Positions 9,447-18,326 of a DNA stretch of 64,000 bases are shown one piece after another; the first letter of the stretch is position 1, and each line of letters opens with the position of its first letter. Made by a program: the position numbers and the translations under genes. This DNA comes from JAWKTM01 sp041399085 (GTDB lineage Bacteria; Planctomycetota; Planctomycetia; Pirellulales; Pirellulaceae): contig JAWKTM010000006.1 in assembly GCA_041399085.1 (NCBI GenBank), positions 198,884-262,883 on the forward strand, given 5' to 3'. The notes under the pieces were generated by a model. That model was not told the DNA's origin. It was given only the letters and a program-made list of their open reading frames with translations, and ran no database searches.

Positions 9447-10742
9447 CTAGTCCCAGTCTTCATCCTCTTCTTCTTCGTCATAGTCGTCATCGTCCCAATC
9501 ATCATCGTCGTCGTCCCAGTCTTCTTCGTCGTCCTCTTCCTCGTCCTCCTCGACTTCTTCCCACTCGTCGTCTTCATCATCGAAGTCTTCGTCTACATCG
9601 TCCTCCTCGTCATCGGCTTCGTCGATGTCGTCGTCATCGTCTTCATCGTCGCCGTAGTCGTCGTCGTCATCATCGTCTTCGTCCATGTCGTCGAAGTCAT
9701 CGTCTTCGGCGCGGGGCGAATCGATGGGCTGCCAAGTGTCGGCCACGGCTGCGCCGGCCAGCAGTTCTTCCATCTGTGGTTCGGATCCAAGGGTGACGCT
9801 CACGTTAGACTCCTCCTTACTAAGTTCACCTGGTTGTTCGATATCGGTCTGACTCGTCCGCTTGCTGAATGAGGATTCCGTAGGATCCACACGCAACAAA
9901 TCGGCCCGAGGCAACTGGTCCAAATCACGTAGTCCAAATAGTTGTAGAAAACGCCGCGTGGTGGAGTAAAGGTAGGGACGTCCCAAATCTTCACTTCGCC
10001 CACTAATGCGGACCAAATCTCTTTCCATTAACTGCCGCAGGATTTCGCCGCAGTTCACTCCCCGGATCGCTTCAATATCGGCCCGAAGCACCGGCTGGCG
10101 ATACGCGACGACGGCTAGTGTCTCCATCGCGGGCGCCGACAATCGGACTTCGGCGGGCGTATGCGACAGTCGCCGCAACCACCGCGCGAAGCGTTTCCGA
10201 CTCAGCAGCTGAAAACCGCCGGCCACTTCCTCGACGCGAAACGCGCGGCCGCTCGCATCGTATAACTCGTTCAATCGGCGGATTAGTGTACGGGCTTCAG
10301 TTCCGTCCGCCAAGTTGGCGAACTGGCTCAATTTGCGGCTGGTCAATGGCTCGCGCGCGACGAACAAAACGGCCTCCAGCCGCTGGAGCCGACGGTCTCG
10401 CGGTTTGCCGGTTTCGTCCCCCGAACGAGCTTTTCCAGCCGGCAAACGAGCTCGCCATCGCCAGCCCGATTTCCAATCGGCACGAGCGGCAAACGCCGGC
10501 CGAGCGACGTCCGAAAGTAAGCCGCCTGACTGGACGAGCGAGTTCGCGCCGGAACCCACGCCGCGATGAGCGGCAGGCGAAAAGCGTGTGTTGCGACGAA
10601 AAAACTTCAACTCGACTCGTCCTGTTCGAGGAGCGGACCGTACGCCATGAACCGCGTCAAACCGTGACGATTCATTGATTGCGGTTTCAATTCCCGCACG
10701 AATGACGGCAAAAGCTATTTGGCCGAGGACTCCGCTCGCCAA
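9447..10742 (-). CDS. scpB: Chromosome segregation/condensation protein ScpB with a hyperacidic C-terminal tail
   Basis: ScpB binds the kleisin ScpA in the SMC condensin complex. The winged-helix core runs from about residue 115 (RRLQRLEAVLFVAREPL) through METLAVVAYRQPV and GRPYLYSTTRRFLQLFGL to about 275. The first ~110 residues are Arg/Ala-rich and unlike ScpB. Because the frame overlaps the upstream gene by 28 bases, the true start may be an internal GTG or TTG; there is no other ATG before the core. The last ~88 residues are almost pure Asp and Glu with scattered Trp and Tyr, encoded by GAT/GAC/GAA-rich DNA at 9447-9715. scpA is not in the window. Confidence 0.85.
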   Translation of the reverse strand: MASGVLGQIAFAVIRAGIETAINESSRFDAVHGVRSAPRTGRVELKFFRRNTRFSPAAHRGVGSGANSLVQSGGLLSDVARPAFAARADWKSGWRWRARLPAGKARSGDETGKPRDRRLQRLEAVLFVAREPLTSRKLSQFANLADGTEARTLIRRLNELYDASGRAFRVEEVAGGFQLLSRKRFARWLRRLSHTPAEVRLSAPAMETLAVVAYRQPVLRADIEAIRGVNCGEILRQLMERDLVRISGRSEDLGRPYLYSTTRRFLQLFGLRDLDQLPRADLLRVDPTESSFSKRTSQTDIEQPGELSKEESNVSVTLGSEPQMEELLAGAAVADTWQPIDSPRAEDDDFDDMDEDDDDDDDYGDDEDDDDDIDEADDEEDDVDEDFDDEDDEWEEVEEDEEEDDEEDWDDDDDDWDDDDYDEEEEDEDWD

Positions 10743-11344
10743 GATTCGACTTCCGCCACGATCGCCGCGGCTGCCTCAAGCGGCGACTCGGCCACCGCTT
10801 CAAACGGGCGACTGTAGGCTGTATTTCCCGGCAATTCAACGTGGCATACAAATCGAAACACAGGCGGCTCGGAACTCACCTGCTCGAGCCGCAGGTAGTG
10901 AGCGCCCAGCACCTGCAAACGCTCTTGAATGGCGGCCAATTGATTCGTCTCCGCAACGGGCAAGCTGTCCTGAACTTCGCCCTGCGAACTCCGTCCGCTC
11001 GGTACGACGTCGGCACTATAAACCGCTGGCGGATTGATGAGAGTTGGGTTGGGATCCAGGGGCGGCCGCCGTAGCATCGCCGCATCCCATGCTGGCTCGG
11101 CCGACAACGACAGACGGGGAATGCCTGGCGACGACTCGTTGAAATCCGATCCATTTGGCCGTTGAGATTCGGCCGTCTGTACCAGTGTTTGCTCGCGCCC
11201 GTAAAGCATTGTTTCCAAACGATCCAAGACGTCGGGCATCGCCAAAATTGGCAGCAGCAAGACTACGCCAAGCACCACGGTCGTGCGAACGAAGGTGACA
11301 AACGTTTGCTTCATCAGATCGAGATGTGATTTCAATAGGTCCAA
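10715..11344 (-). CDS. Hypothetical single-pass membrane protein
   Basis: A 209-residue protein of unknown function. A membrane segment lies at residues ~16-38 (FVRTTVVLGVVLLLPILAMP). It is followed by a Pro/Ser-rich linker and a C-terminal soluble part from about 130, with a helix (AAIQERLQVLGAHYLRLEQV) and a small beta-rich domain (FRFVCHVELPG). The arrangement suggests an inner-membrane anchored periplasmic protein. It overlaps the apparent scpB start by 28 bases, so the two are probably co-transcribed. I cannot name the family. Confidence 0.75.
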   Translation of the reverse strand: MDLLKSHLDLMKQTFVTFVRTTVVLGVVLLLPILAMPDVLDRLETMLYGREQTLVQTAESQRPNGSDFNESSPGIPRLSLSAEPAWDAAMLRRPPLDPNPTLINPPAVYSADVVPSGRSSQGEVQDSLPVAETNQLAAIQERLQVLGAHYLRLEQVSSEPPVFRFVCHVELPGNTAYSRPFEAVAESPLEAAAAIVAEVESWRAESSAK

Positions 11345-11514
11345 GATTCTGGCGGAACACTTGCCGTCGGCAGACAGCCATCGCTCACGGGTCGGCTAGT
11401 TTAGAACGACGGCCCTCCAAGTCGCAACGCGAATATGCTACCGATAATTTTGCTCGCATTTGCGGATTCAGGCCACTTGACCTTCACGATGGACTACGGT
11501 CAACTCTCGCGATT

Positions 11515-12510
11515 ATGAAAGCACTAGTGACCGGAGGCGGAGGGTTCCTCGGCCAATACATCGTGGAACAGTTGCGGGATCGCGGCGACGAAGTCCGCAC
11601 GTTGTCGCGCGCGAGTTACCCACAATTAGAGCGGCTGGGCGTCGAGCAGCTACGCGGCGACCTCCGCGATTCTGAGATCACCGCACGAGCCTGCCGCGGC
11701 GTGGATATCGTCTTTCACACCGCCGCCGTGGCGGGCATTTGGGGGCCGTGGCGACATTACTACGGTATCAACACGCAAGGTACATTGAACGTGTTGGCGG
11801 GATGTCGGCAACAAGGCGTCCATCGATTGGTCTTCACGAGCAGCCCGAGCGTCACTTTCGATGGCGGGGATCAATGCGGCGTCGACGAATCCGCTGCATA
11901 TCCCAGTCAATGGTTGGCTCATTATCCACACACGAAAGCGCTAGCGGAACAGGCGATCTTGGCGGCGAATGGTCGCGATGATTTGGTCACTTGCGCGTTG
12001 CGTCCGCATTTGATTTGGGGGCCGCGCGACCAGCATTTGATACCGCGACTGATCGATCGCGCTCGAAATGGCAAACTCAGGCAAGTCGGCGATGGAACGA
12101 ATTTGGTCGACATGGTCTACGTCGAGAACGCGGCCGCCGCGCACTTGCAAGCGGCCGATGCTTTGGAAGTCGGCTCGCCGGTGGCTGGTCGCGCCTATTT
12201 TATCAGCCAAGGGGAACCGGTGAATTGTTGGCAGTGGATCAACCAGATTCTTGCGCTGGTTGATTTGCCACCCGTTGAGAAGTCCATCTCGCTGCCCGCG
12301 GCTCGTCGAATTGGCGCGGCAATGGAGATTGCCTATAGCGCTTTGCGGATTCGGTCGGAGCCGCGAATGACACGGTTTCTCGCGGCACAATTGGCCACGT
12401 CGCACTATTTCGATATTTCGGCTGCGCAACGCGACTTTGGTTACGAGCCGGCGGTTTCCACGGCCGAGGGCATGCGGCGATTGCAAGATTGGTTGAACCT
12501 GCGCGACTAG
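11515..12510 (+). CDS. NAD-dependent epimerase/3-beta-hydroxysteroid dehydrogenase-type SDR
   Basis: An extended short-chain dehydrogenase of 331 residues. The Rossmann motif GGGGFLGQ lies at residues 7-14, a TSSPSVTF strand near 115, and the catalytic YPHTK near 144-148 (YxxxK). The lack of sugar-nucleotide signatures and the overall pattern place it nearest to 3-beta-HSD/isomerase-like SDRs such as HpnA; the substrate cannot be read. The frame is open upstream to 11326, but the ATG at 11515 gives the canonical N-terminus MKALVTGGGG. It is convergent with the Rpn-like gene, 39 bases apart. Confidence 0.85.
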   Translation: MKALVTGGGGFLGQYIVEQLRDRGDEVRTLSRASYPQLERLGVEQLRGDLRDSEITARACRGVDIVFHTAAVAGIWGPWRHYYGINTQGTLNVLAGCRQQGVHRLVFTSSPSVTFDGGDQCGVDESAAYPSQWLAHYPHTKALAEQAILAANGRDDLVTCALRPHLIWGPRDQHLIPRLIDRARNGKLRQVGDGTNLVDMVYVENAAAAHLQAADALEVGSPVAGRAYFISQGEPVNCWQWINQILALVDLPPVEKSISLPAARRIGAAMEIAYSALRIRSEPRMTRFLAAQLATSHYFDISAAQRDFGYEPAVSTAEGMRRLQDWLNLRD

Positions 12511-12549
12511 GCCAACATCCATTCGCGGTCCGAATTTCGCGGCGGGCGA

Positions 12550-13554
12550 TTATTCGCGAGGCTCGCGCAATCTCAGACGTTCCCGCAGTTCATCAAGTCG
12601 CTGTTGAAGCTGTTCCAGCGACTGGTTCCGCAAATCATCTTGTGAGGTTTCGGATTCGCCCAGCAGTTGTTCGAGCAATTGGATTTTGCCAGTGACGATC
12701 CCTTTCGTCAGTCCCTGTTCCAGTCCTTGCTCCAGTCCTTGCTCCAGTCCTTGCTCCAGGCCCTGCTCCAGGCCTTGCTCGCGTCCCTGCTCCAAACCCA
12801 ACTCGATTCCTTCCTCGCGAGCCAAGCGTTCGATCGAGGTGACGTACGGCATGTTATTCTCCTTCTCCAATCGCTCCAGTTCGTCGCGAAATCTAATTTG
12901 TGCGGCGGCGGGCAAGTCCATCATCCAATCGATCAAGCGGAACATCTGGCGGACTTCATCGGCCGAAAGCCCTCGCGAATACAACGCCCGCACCAACTCC
13001 ATCTTATACACGTATCGATCGTCCGGTTGACTCACCGTTCGCATTGTGGCCAAGTGCGCCAGTACGATCGAAGCGATCGGATTGGACGATCGCTCCAGCT
13101 CCTCCCATTCTTTCTCGAAATCCAGCAGCTTGACAATCGGGAATTCAAATTCGACGCGGCAGTCGAACGTCTCAAGCCGATAGACTGACGGCCGCCAGTT
13201 TGGCGAGTCGTCGCCCAGCACGGCCAAACTCAACACGCGGCGATCGTACTTGTCCAGCAAACGGTAGAAGTACACGAACATTCGACGAGCGAAGTCGGAG
13301 GTCGCTTGGCTCTGCACTTCCAGATGGATCAACAGCCACTCGGAGTCGCCGTTCAGCAAGCGCACTTCGACCAGTTTGTCGACCGTGCGCGGCCCTTGCT
13401 CGCTAACCGGCGCGATTTGCTGAAGCTCCTTGTCCAGCATCTTTGGCGCGACCGACCAATCGATCTCGCGGTACAACGTGGGATAACAAAGCGCGAAGAA
13501 GGCGTCCAGATAGACATCGAGTGCCTCTTTCCACGGATGATCGTAGTCTGTCAT
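12550..13554 (-). CDS. Rpn/PD-(D/E)XK nuclease-family transposase-like protein
   Basis: A 334-residue protein. The N-terminal part (WKEALDVYLDAFFALCYP, then VDKLVEVRLLNGDSEWLLIHLEVQSQ) shows the D...ExQ pattern of the restriction-endonuclease-like fold seen in Rpn and related PD-(D/E)XK proteins. The C-terminal part carries a perfect four-residue repeat GLEQ/GREQ near residues 250-285, then a coiled coil rich in Leu, Gln and Arg. The start at 13554 is strongly supported by GGAGG 6 bases upstream; the frame extends to 13671 without support. Such proteins are common in cyanobacteria and planctomycetes, and the cellular role is unclear. No transposon ends were seen around it. Confidence 0.8.
   Translation of the reverse strand: MTDYDHPWKEALDVYLDAFFALCYPTLYREIDWSVAPKMLDKELQQIAPVSEQGPRTVDKLVEVRLLNGDSEWLLIHLEVQSQATSDFARRMFVYFYRLLDKYDRRVLSLAVLGDDSPNWRPSVYRLETFDCRVEFEFPIVKLLDFEKEWEELERSSNPIASIVLAHLATMRTVSQPDDRYVYKMELVRALYSRGLSADEVRQMFRLIDWMMDLPAAAQIRFRDELERLEKENNMPYVTSIERLAREEGIELGLEQGREQGLEQGLEQGLEQGLEQGLEQGLTKGIVTGKIQLLEQLLGESETSQDDLRNQSLEQLQQRLDELRERLRLREPRE
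12709..12799. repeat. 12-bp tandem repeat inside the Rpn-like gene
   Basis: About seven copies of a 12-bp unit (plus strand CAGTCCTTGCTC and close variants) lie head to tail. They encode GLEQ repeats on the minus strand. The unit is a multiple of three, so copy-number change would keep the frame. The central copies are identical and the outer ones differ by one or two bases, the pattern of recent expansion by slippage. Confidence 0.9.
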
Positions 13555-13663
13555 GGAAAACCTCCGCCGGCCGCGAAACGGGACACTCAGCTTGAATTGC
13601 GTCCCCCTCTTTATAGCCGCGGTAGGTCGTTGGCCGCAAACCGAAACACGCGAGACCGCGTCG

Positions 13664-15088
13664 CTACGCAATTAAATCATGGATCACATTGCCGTGCAGG
13701 TCCGTCAAACGATAGTCGCGACCGGCATAGTGATAGGTCAGCCGCTCGTGGTCGAAACCCAATAGATGCAGCATCGTGGCATGAAGATCGTGAACATGCA
13801 TCGCGTTCTCGACCGCCTTGAAGCCGAACTCATCGGTCGCTCCATACGTTTGGCCACCCTTCACGCCCCCGCCAGCCAACCACACGCTGAAGCCCCAGTG
13901 GTTGTGGTCGCGGCCGTTGATTTTGCCAGCGTTCGCGCCGGCTTGCGGCAACTCGACAGTCGGCGTGCGGCCGAATTCGCCGCCCCATAAAACCAACGTG
14001 TCCTCGAACATCCCCAACCGCTTCAGATCGCTCAACAACGCGCCGATCGCTTGATCGATTTGGCCCGCCAAGCGGCGATGATTCTGCTCCAAGTCATCAT
14101 GATTGTCCCAAGGTTGACCGGCGCCTTGCCAGAGTTGCACGAAACGAACGCCGCGTTCCATCAGCCGCCGCGCAATAAGAATCTGCCGAGCTTGCACACC
14201 AGGACCGTACGCGTCCAACACATGTTTCGGCTCGCGGCTCACATCGAACGCCTCGCTGGCTTCGATCTGCATGCGATAAGCCAATTCAAACGAATGGATG
14301 CGGGCTTCCAAAGCCGCGTCTTCGCCGCGCTCGTCTCGATGAAGCTGATTCAAGCGGGCCAGCGCGTCGAGCTGCCGGCGCTGCGATTCGCGCGGCAATT
14401 GATGATTCCGCACGTTCTCGATTAGCTTGTCGATCTCACTATGTTGCGAATTAACATAGGTGCCTTGATAGATGCCGGGAAGAAACGCCGACTGCCAATT
14501 TTGCGTTTCCGTAATGGGATAGCCGCCGGGGCACATGGCGATGAAACCCGGCAGATTTTGATTCTCCGTGCCTAAACCATAAGTAACCCAAGATCCCATG
14601 CTAGGCCGCACTAGTCGCGACTCGCCACAGTTCATTAACAACAGCGACGGTTCATGATTCGGTACATCGGCATGCATCGAACGGATCACCGCGATGTCGT
14701 CGATATGCTTGGCCGTATGTGAGAAAATCTCACTGACTTCGATGCCGCTCTCACCATACTTCTCGAACTTATAAGGCGACTTGAATGCCGCACCGGTCTT
14801 CCGCTCGGTCCGCAGATTCTCAGTGGGCAAAGGTTGGCCGTGGTACTTGGTTAGCAATGGCTTCGGATCAAATGTATCCACATGCGAAGGCCCGCCGTTC
14901 ATGAACAAGTGGATCACTCGTTTCGCCTTCGGCGCGAAATGTGGAGCCTTGGGCGCCAACGGGTTTTGGTAGCCGGCGGCTTGAGCCGACGAGGGGCCAA
15001 GCACACCGTCGTCGGACAACAATCCGGCCAGCCCCAGCATTCCCAAGCCGGTTCCCGATCGACGCAGTAATTCGCGGCGCGTAAGCAT
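13664..15088 (-). CDS. DUF1501 Tat-exported protein
   Basis: A 474-residue member of the DUF1501 family, an alkaline-phosphatase/sulfatase-like fold abundant in planctomycetes, with unknown substrate. The N-terminus MLTRRELLRRSG followed by a hydrophobic stretch is a twin-arginine signal, so the protein should be folded in the cytoplasm and exported. Family landmarks include HLFMNGGPSHVDTFDPK near 60-76, PNHEPSLLLMNCG, LWGGEFGRTP and GRDHNHWGFSVWLAGGG. The PSCyt1/PSD1 gene ends 26 bases upstream, so the pair forms an operon, a pairing seen very often in planctomycete genomes. Confidence 0.9.
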   Translation of the reverse strand: MLTRRELLRRSGTGLGMLGLAGLLSDDGVLGPSSAQAAGYQNPLAPKAPHFAPKAKRVIHLFMNGGPSHVDTFDPKPLLTKYHGQPLPTENLRTERKTGAAFKSPYKFEKYGESGIEVSEIFSHTAKHIDDIAVIRSMHADVPNHEPSLLLMNCGESRLVRPSMGSWVTYGLGTENQNLPGFIAMCPGGYPITETQNWQSAFLPGIYQGTYVNSQHSEIDKLIENVRNHQLPRESQRRQLDALARLNQLHRDERGEDAALEARIHSFELAYRMQIEASEAFDVSREPKHVLDAYGPGVQARQILIARRLMERGVRFVQLWQGAGQPWDNHDDLEQNHRRLAGQIDQAIGALLSDLKRLGMFEDTLVLWGGEFGRTPTVELPQAGANAGKINGRDHNHWGFSVWLAGGGVKGGQTYGATDEFGFKAVENAMHVHDLHATMLHLLGFDHERLTYHYAGRDYRLTDLHGNVIHDLIA

Positions 15089-15114
15089 GTTGTTATCTCA
15101 ATCTCTGGATGGAC

Positions 15115-17973
15115 TCAGTCCACGAACACAAACTCATTCGACAACATCAGAAGTTGGGCGTACTGTTCCCACGCATTCAATTTGGCGTCAGCATTGTTAT
15201 CCGCGGAAGTCGCCTCGATAAACTGCCGACCGATCTCCAATTCCTGAGCGCTGGCCTCGCGTCCGAACAGCAGTCGGTATAAAGCGTCGACACGTTTATC
15301 GGTCGCCTCATACCGAGCCAATTCGGGCCGCGCGATCAGGCTTCTCGCCTGCTCCATTACGAACGGCGAATTCATCATGAACAGCGCCTGCTGAGGCACG
15401 GTTGTTTGCGGGCGGCGCGGGCTGCTTTGATCGGGGCTGGCGAAATCGAATACGCGGAACAGGTTCGGCAAGTCCTGTCGATCCACGAAACCGTAGACCG
15501 CGCGCCGCTGAGTGAACGGAGCGGTCGTCAGCTCGACGGCTCGTCCGTACAACGACATGTCCAGCTTGCCAGCCGCGGCCAGTAGCGAATCGCGCGTGAT
15601 CTCAAACTCCAACCGTCGGCGGTTCATTCGCCACAGCAAACGATTCTCCGGGTCGATTTCGCGAGCGTCCGGGCGGTCGATCGACTGCTGTTGGTAAACG
15701 CTGGAACGCAGAATCTCGCGATGCAAGGCCTTCAGCGACCAACCGCTGTCGACCAGCTTCGTCGCCAGATAATCCAACAACTCGGCGTGATCCGGCCGCT
15801 CGCAACGCACGCCGAAATCCGACGGCGTATCGACCAACGGTTCACCGAAATGGTGCATCCAAACACGATTCACGATGACGCGGCTGGTCAACGGATTCGC
15901 CGGGTCGGCAATCTTCCGGGCTAGATCCAGCCTGCCGCTGCCGTTCGGGAAAGGTTCGCGATCCTCCCCAGCCACGACGTACAAGAATTGCCGAGGCACC
16001 GGCTTGCCGGGTCGAGCGTGATTGCCACGCAGGAAGATGCGGGGATTGTGGGGACCGTTTTCCTGCAACACCATCGCCCGAGGCGGCGCTCCGGGCGAAT
16101 TCACTTGATGAGCGTCGATCTTCTTCTGTCGTTCCGTGACTTCGTTGCGCTCGGCGCGATTGAAATACTGCTGCACTTGGTCAAGCGGAATGTCGGTCGG
16201 CGAACCGGCGTCGAGCAGCACTCCGGCCAATTGCTGTTCGGCGGCATCAAGTCCCGCGCGAGCGGCAACGACATCGCCTTTCGATTTGAGTTGTTCATAC
16301 AGGCCCGACAGCACATCAGCGAACAACTTGATGGCGTCCGCCTTGGTCGCTGGCGCCGCCTCGGCCAGTTTCTCACGCACGATTGGATTGAACTGCCCCG
16401 GCTCCGTGCCCGCCGGCAACGCTTGCCATTTCTTCAGAACGGTCGCCGCGCCCTCCGCAAAGTTCTCATCGGGCAGCTTCGACCACTCCAGCAACAAACC
16501 CACCGCCGCGTCGTCCGGCTTCACTTGCTTCTGCAAATAGTCGCGCCATCGCTGCACCAACGGCGACTTCAAATCGTCCGGACCCAGCGTGGTGAACGGC
16601 AATGCCTTGAGCTGGTCGTCGTCGAGCGACGTGAGTGCTCGCACTAAGTATTCGACAACGCGGCCGCGCGATACGTCCAGCAGCTTGCGATGCTGCTCGG
16701 CCACATAGCGATCTCGCTCGGCCGTCAATTCATCCAGCCGCTTTTTGAACCCCGGATAGCCGGGCGTCTCTTCGGGAACGCCAATCAACGGCAGCTCGCC
16801 CGGCTCCGTCGAGCTGGCAAACACGCCGTACAGCGAGTAGTAATCGTCCATCGGAATCGGGTCGTATTTGTGGTCGTGGCATCGAGCACATGCCACGGTC
16901 AGGCCCATCAAGCCGCGTCCGACCACGTCGATTTGATCGTCGAGGTCATCGTGACGATTGTTGAATTTCCGCCCGACCGTCAAAAAGCCCAATCCGGCCA
17001 ACGCCCGATTGTCGTCGCCTAGATCCAGCAAGTCCGCCGCCAATTGCTCGACCACGAATCGGTCGTAAGGCTTGTCTTCGTTCAAAGCCCGAATCACATA
17101 GTCGCGGTAGGTGTACGAATACGGATACCGCCGCTCGCGATTAAAGGCGTAGCCTCGCGTGTCGGCGTAACGCGCCAAGTCCAGCCAATGCCGACCCCAT
17201 CGCTCGCCGTAATGCGGCGATGCCAAGAGCCGATCCACGAGTTGCTCGTAAGCATCTGGCGACTCATCGGCGACGAACGCTTCGACGTTCGCGGGCGACG
17301 GCGGCAGGCCCAGCAAGTCGAACGAAAGCCGGCGAATCAACGTCGGGCGATCGGCCTCGTCGCTGGGTGCGAGTCCCCGTTGTTCCAGTTTGGCCAACAC
17401 GAACCGATCGATCCCGGTTTGCGGCCAGGCAGCGTTCGACACCTCGGGCAACGCCGGCCGAACGATCGGTTGAAACGCCCAGTGCGACTCGCGCATTTGG
17501 CGTCGCTGTTCTTCCTCGCTCAGCACCACGGGCGCGCCGTCCGACTTGGGCCACGGCAGCCCCATCTTCACCCACGCGACCAGGGCCTCGATCTCCTTGT
17601 CCGACAGCTTCTCCTCGGGCGGCATTTGCAGATCGCCCTCATACCGCACCGCCTGGATCAGCTTGCTCCGGTCCGGTTCGCCGACGATCGCCGCGGGCTC
17701 TTCCGCGTCGCCGCCCTTGAGGATGAACGCCCGCGCGTCCAGCCGCAGCCCGGACTCCTGTTTCTCGGGGCCGTGGCATTCGTAACACCGAGCGGCCAAC
17801 ACGGGCCGCACGCTCTTTTCGAAGAACTGTTCTTGCTCGGCGGTAACGGCCGGCGATGTATCGGACGCAGGTTCGGCGGCCGAAGCGATTCCGGCCGCTA
17901 GCGGCAAGCACGCGACGAACAACGCCGCCGTCGCAAACAAACGCGGCTGCAACATATCGTTTCCGAGATTCAA
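15115..17973 (-). CDS. Planctomycete cytochrome c (PSCyt1) + DUF1549 + DUF1553 protein
   Basis: A 952-residue exported protein. A signal peptide ends near AASA (about residue 33). One haem-c site, CYECH, lies near residue 63 in the PSCyt1 domain (ARCYECHGPEKQESGLRLD). The PSCyt2/DUF1549 domain follows (~160-370, with RHWLDLARYADTRG), and the PSD1/DUF1553 domain is C-terminal (~680-940, with SRVIVNRVWMHHFG and PQQALFMMNSPFV). The function is unproven; these proteins are thought to take part in periplasmic redox or polysaccharide processing. An alternative start is the ATG at 17955, which has GGAAA just upstream. It is the first gene of an operon with the DUF1501 gene. Confidence 0.9.
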   Translation of the reverse strand: MNLGNDMLQPRLFATAALFVACLPLAAGIASAAEPASDTSPAVTAEQEQFFEKSVRPVLAARCYECHGPEKQESGLRLDARAFILKGGDAEEPAAIVGEPDRSKLIQAVRYEGDLQMPPEEKLSDKEIEALVAWVKMGLPWPKSDGAPVVLSEEEQRRQMRESHWAFQPIVRPALPEVSNAAWPQTGIDRFVLAKLEQRGLAPSDEADRPTLIRRLSFDLLGLPPSPANVEAFVADESPDAYEQLVDRLLASPHYGERWGRHWLDLARYADTRGYAFNRERRYPYSYTYRDYVIRALNEDKPYDRFVVEQLAADLLDLGDDNRALAGLGFLTVGRKFNNRHDDLDDQIDVVGRGLMGLTVACARCHDHKYDPIPMDDYYSLYGVFASSTEPGELPLIGVPEETPGYPGFKKRLDELTAERDRYVAEQHRKLLDVSRGRVVEYLVRALTSLDDDQLKALPFTTLGPDDLKSPLVQRWRDYLQKQVKPDDAAVGLLLEWSKLPDENFAEGAATVLKKWQALPAGTEPGQFNPIVREKLAEAAPATKADAIKLFADVLSGLYEQLKSKGDVVAARAGLDAAEQQLAGVLLDAGSPTDIPLDQVQQYFNRAERNEVTERQKKIDAHQVNSPGAPPRAMVLQENGPHNPRIFLRGNHARPGKPVPRQFLYVVAGEDREPFPNGSGRLDLARKIADPANPLTSRVIVNRVWMHHFGEPLVDTPSDFGVRCERPDHAELLDYLATKLVDSGWSLKALHREILRSSVYQQQSIDRPDAREIDPENRLLWRMNRRRLEFEITRDSLLAAAGKLDMSLYGRAVELTTAPFTQRRAVYGFVDRQDLPNLFRVFDFASPDQSSPRRPQTTVPQQALFMMNSPFVMEQARSLIARPELARYEATDKRVDALYRLLFGREASAQELEIGRQFIEATSADNNADAKLNAWEQYAQLLMLSNEFVFVD

Positions 17974-18326
17974 AAGGTGGGATTCAGTGAGGCGGGCGAA
18001 GGCGATTCGACTGGCGGCGATAGGCGGCCGCTAAGTAGCCGTCTGCAAACAGGTTACCGAATGAATTGTAGCGGTAGGGCGCGAGCCCTCCGGTTATTGC
18101 AGCACGGTACGGCTCGCGGCGTTTCGGTAAAACGGTAGTTCGTTTGCGGTCGGACCCTTGTTGAGCTGTCGAACGTCCTCCGTAGCTCTTCCAGTAAACA
18201 CGAAACGGCGAATTCGGACAAGTCAGTCCGGTTTGAAGGCCGAGACCCTCTTGGGGGCAAACGGGGTGATCGGCTAAAACTACAGCCTTGCCACGCACTC
18301 CAATCCCTTCCAACAGAAGCTCGATC
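17974..18326. promoter_or_regulatory. Divergent intergenic region between the PSD1 and yebC-type genes
   Basis: A 353-bp gap between genes transcribed away from each other, so promoters for both should lie here. The only structure I see is one copy (18071-18095) of a GC-rich repeat also found three times after the yebC gene. I could not pick specific -35/-10 boxes with confidence. Confidence 0.4.
18071..18095 (+). repeat. Copy of the GCGGTAGGGCGC interspersed repeat
   Basis: The 25-bp segment starting GCGGTAGGGCGCGAGCCCTC matches, with a few differences, three elements at 19060-19166. It lies in the gap upstream of the yebC-type gene. The family is short, GC-rich and intergenic, suggesting a dispersed palindromic-type repeat rather than a coding motif. 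Confidence 0.7.

Noticed and set aside
9210..9872. Plus-strand frames rich in Val, Ile and Phe (and in Arg, His) opposite the acidic ScpB tail
   Set aside because: They are the shadow of GAY/GAR codons on the minus strand; no start signal or family.
12550..13554. Transposase with insertion-sequence ends
   Set aside because: No terminal inverted repeats or target duplications were found around the Rpn-like gene.
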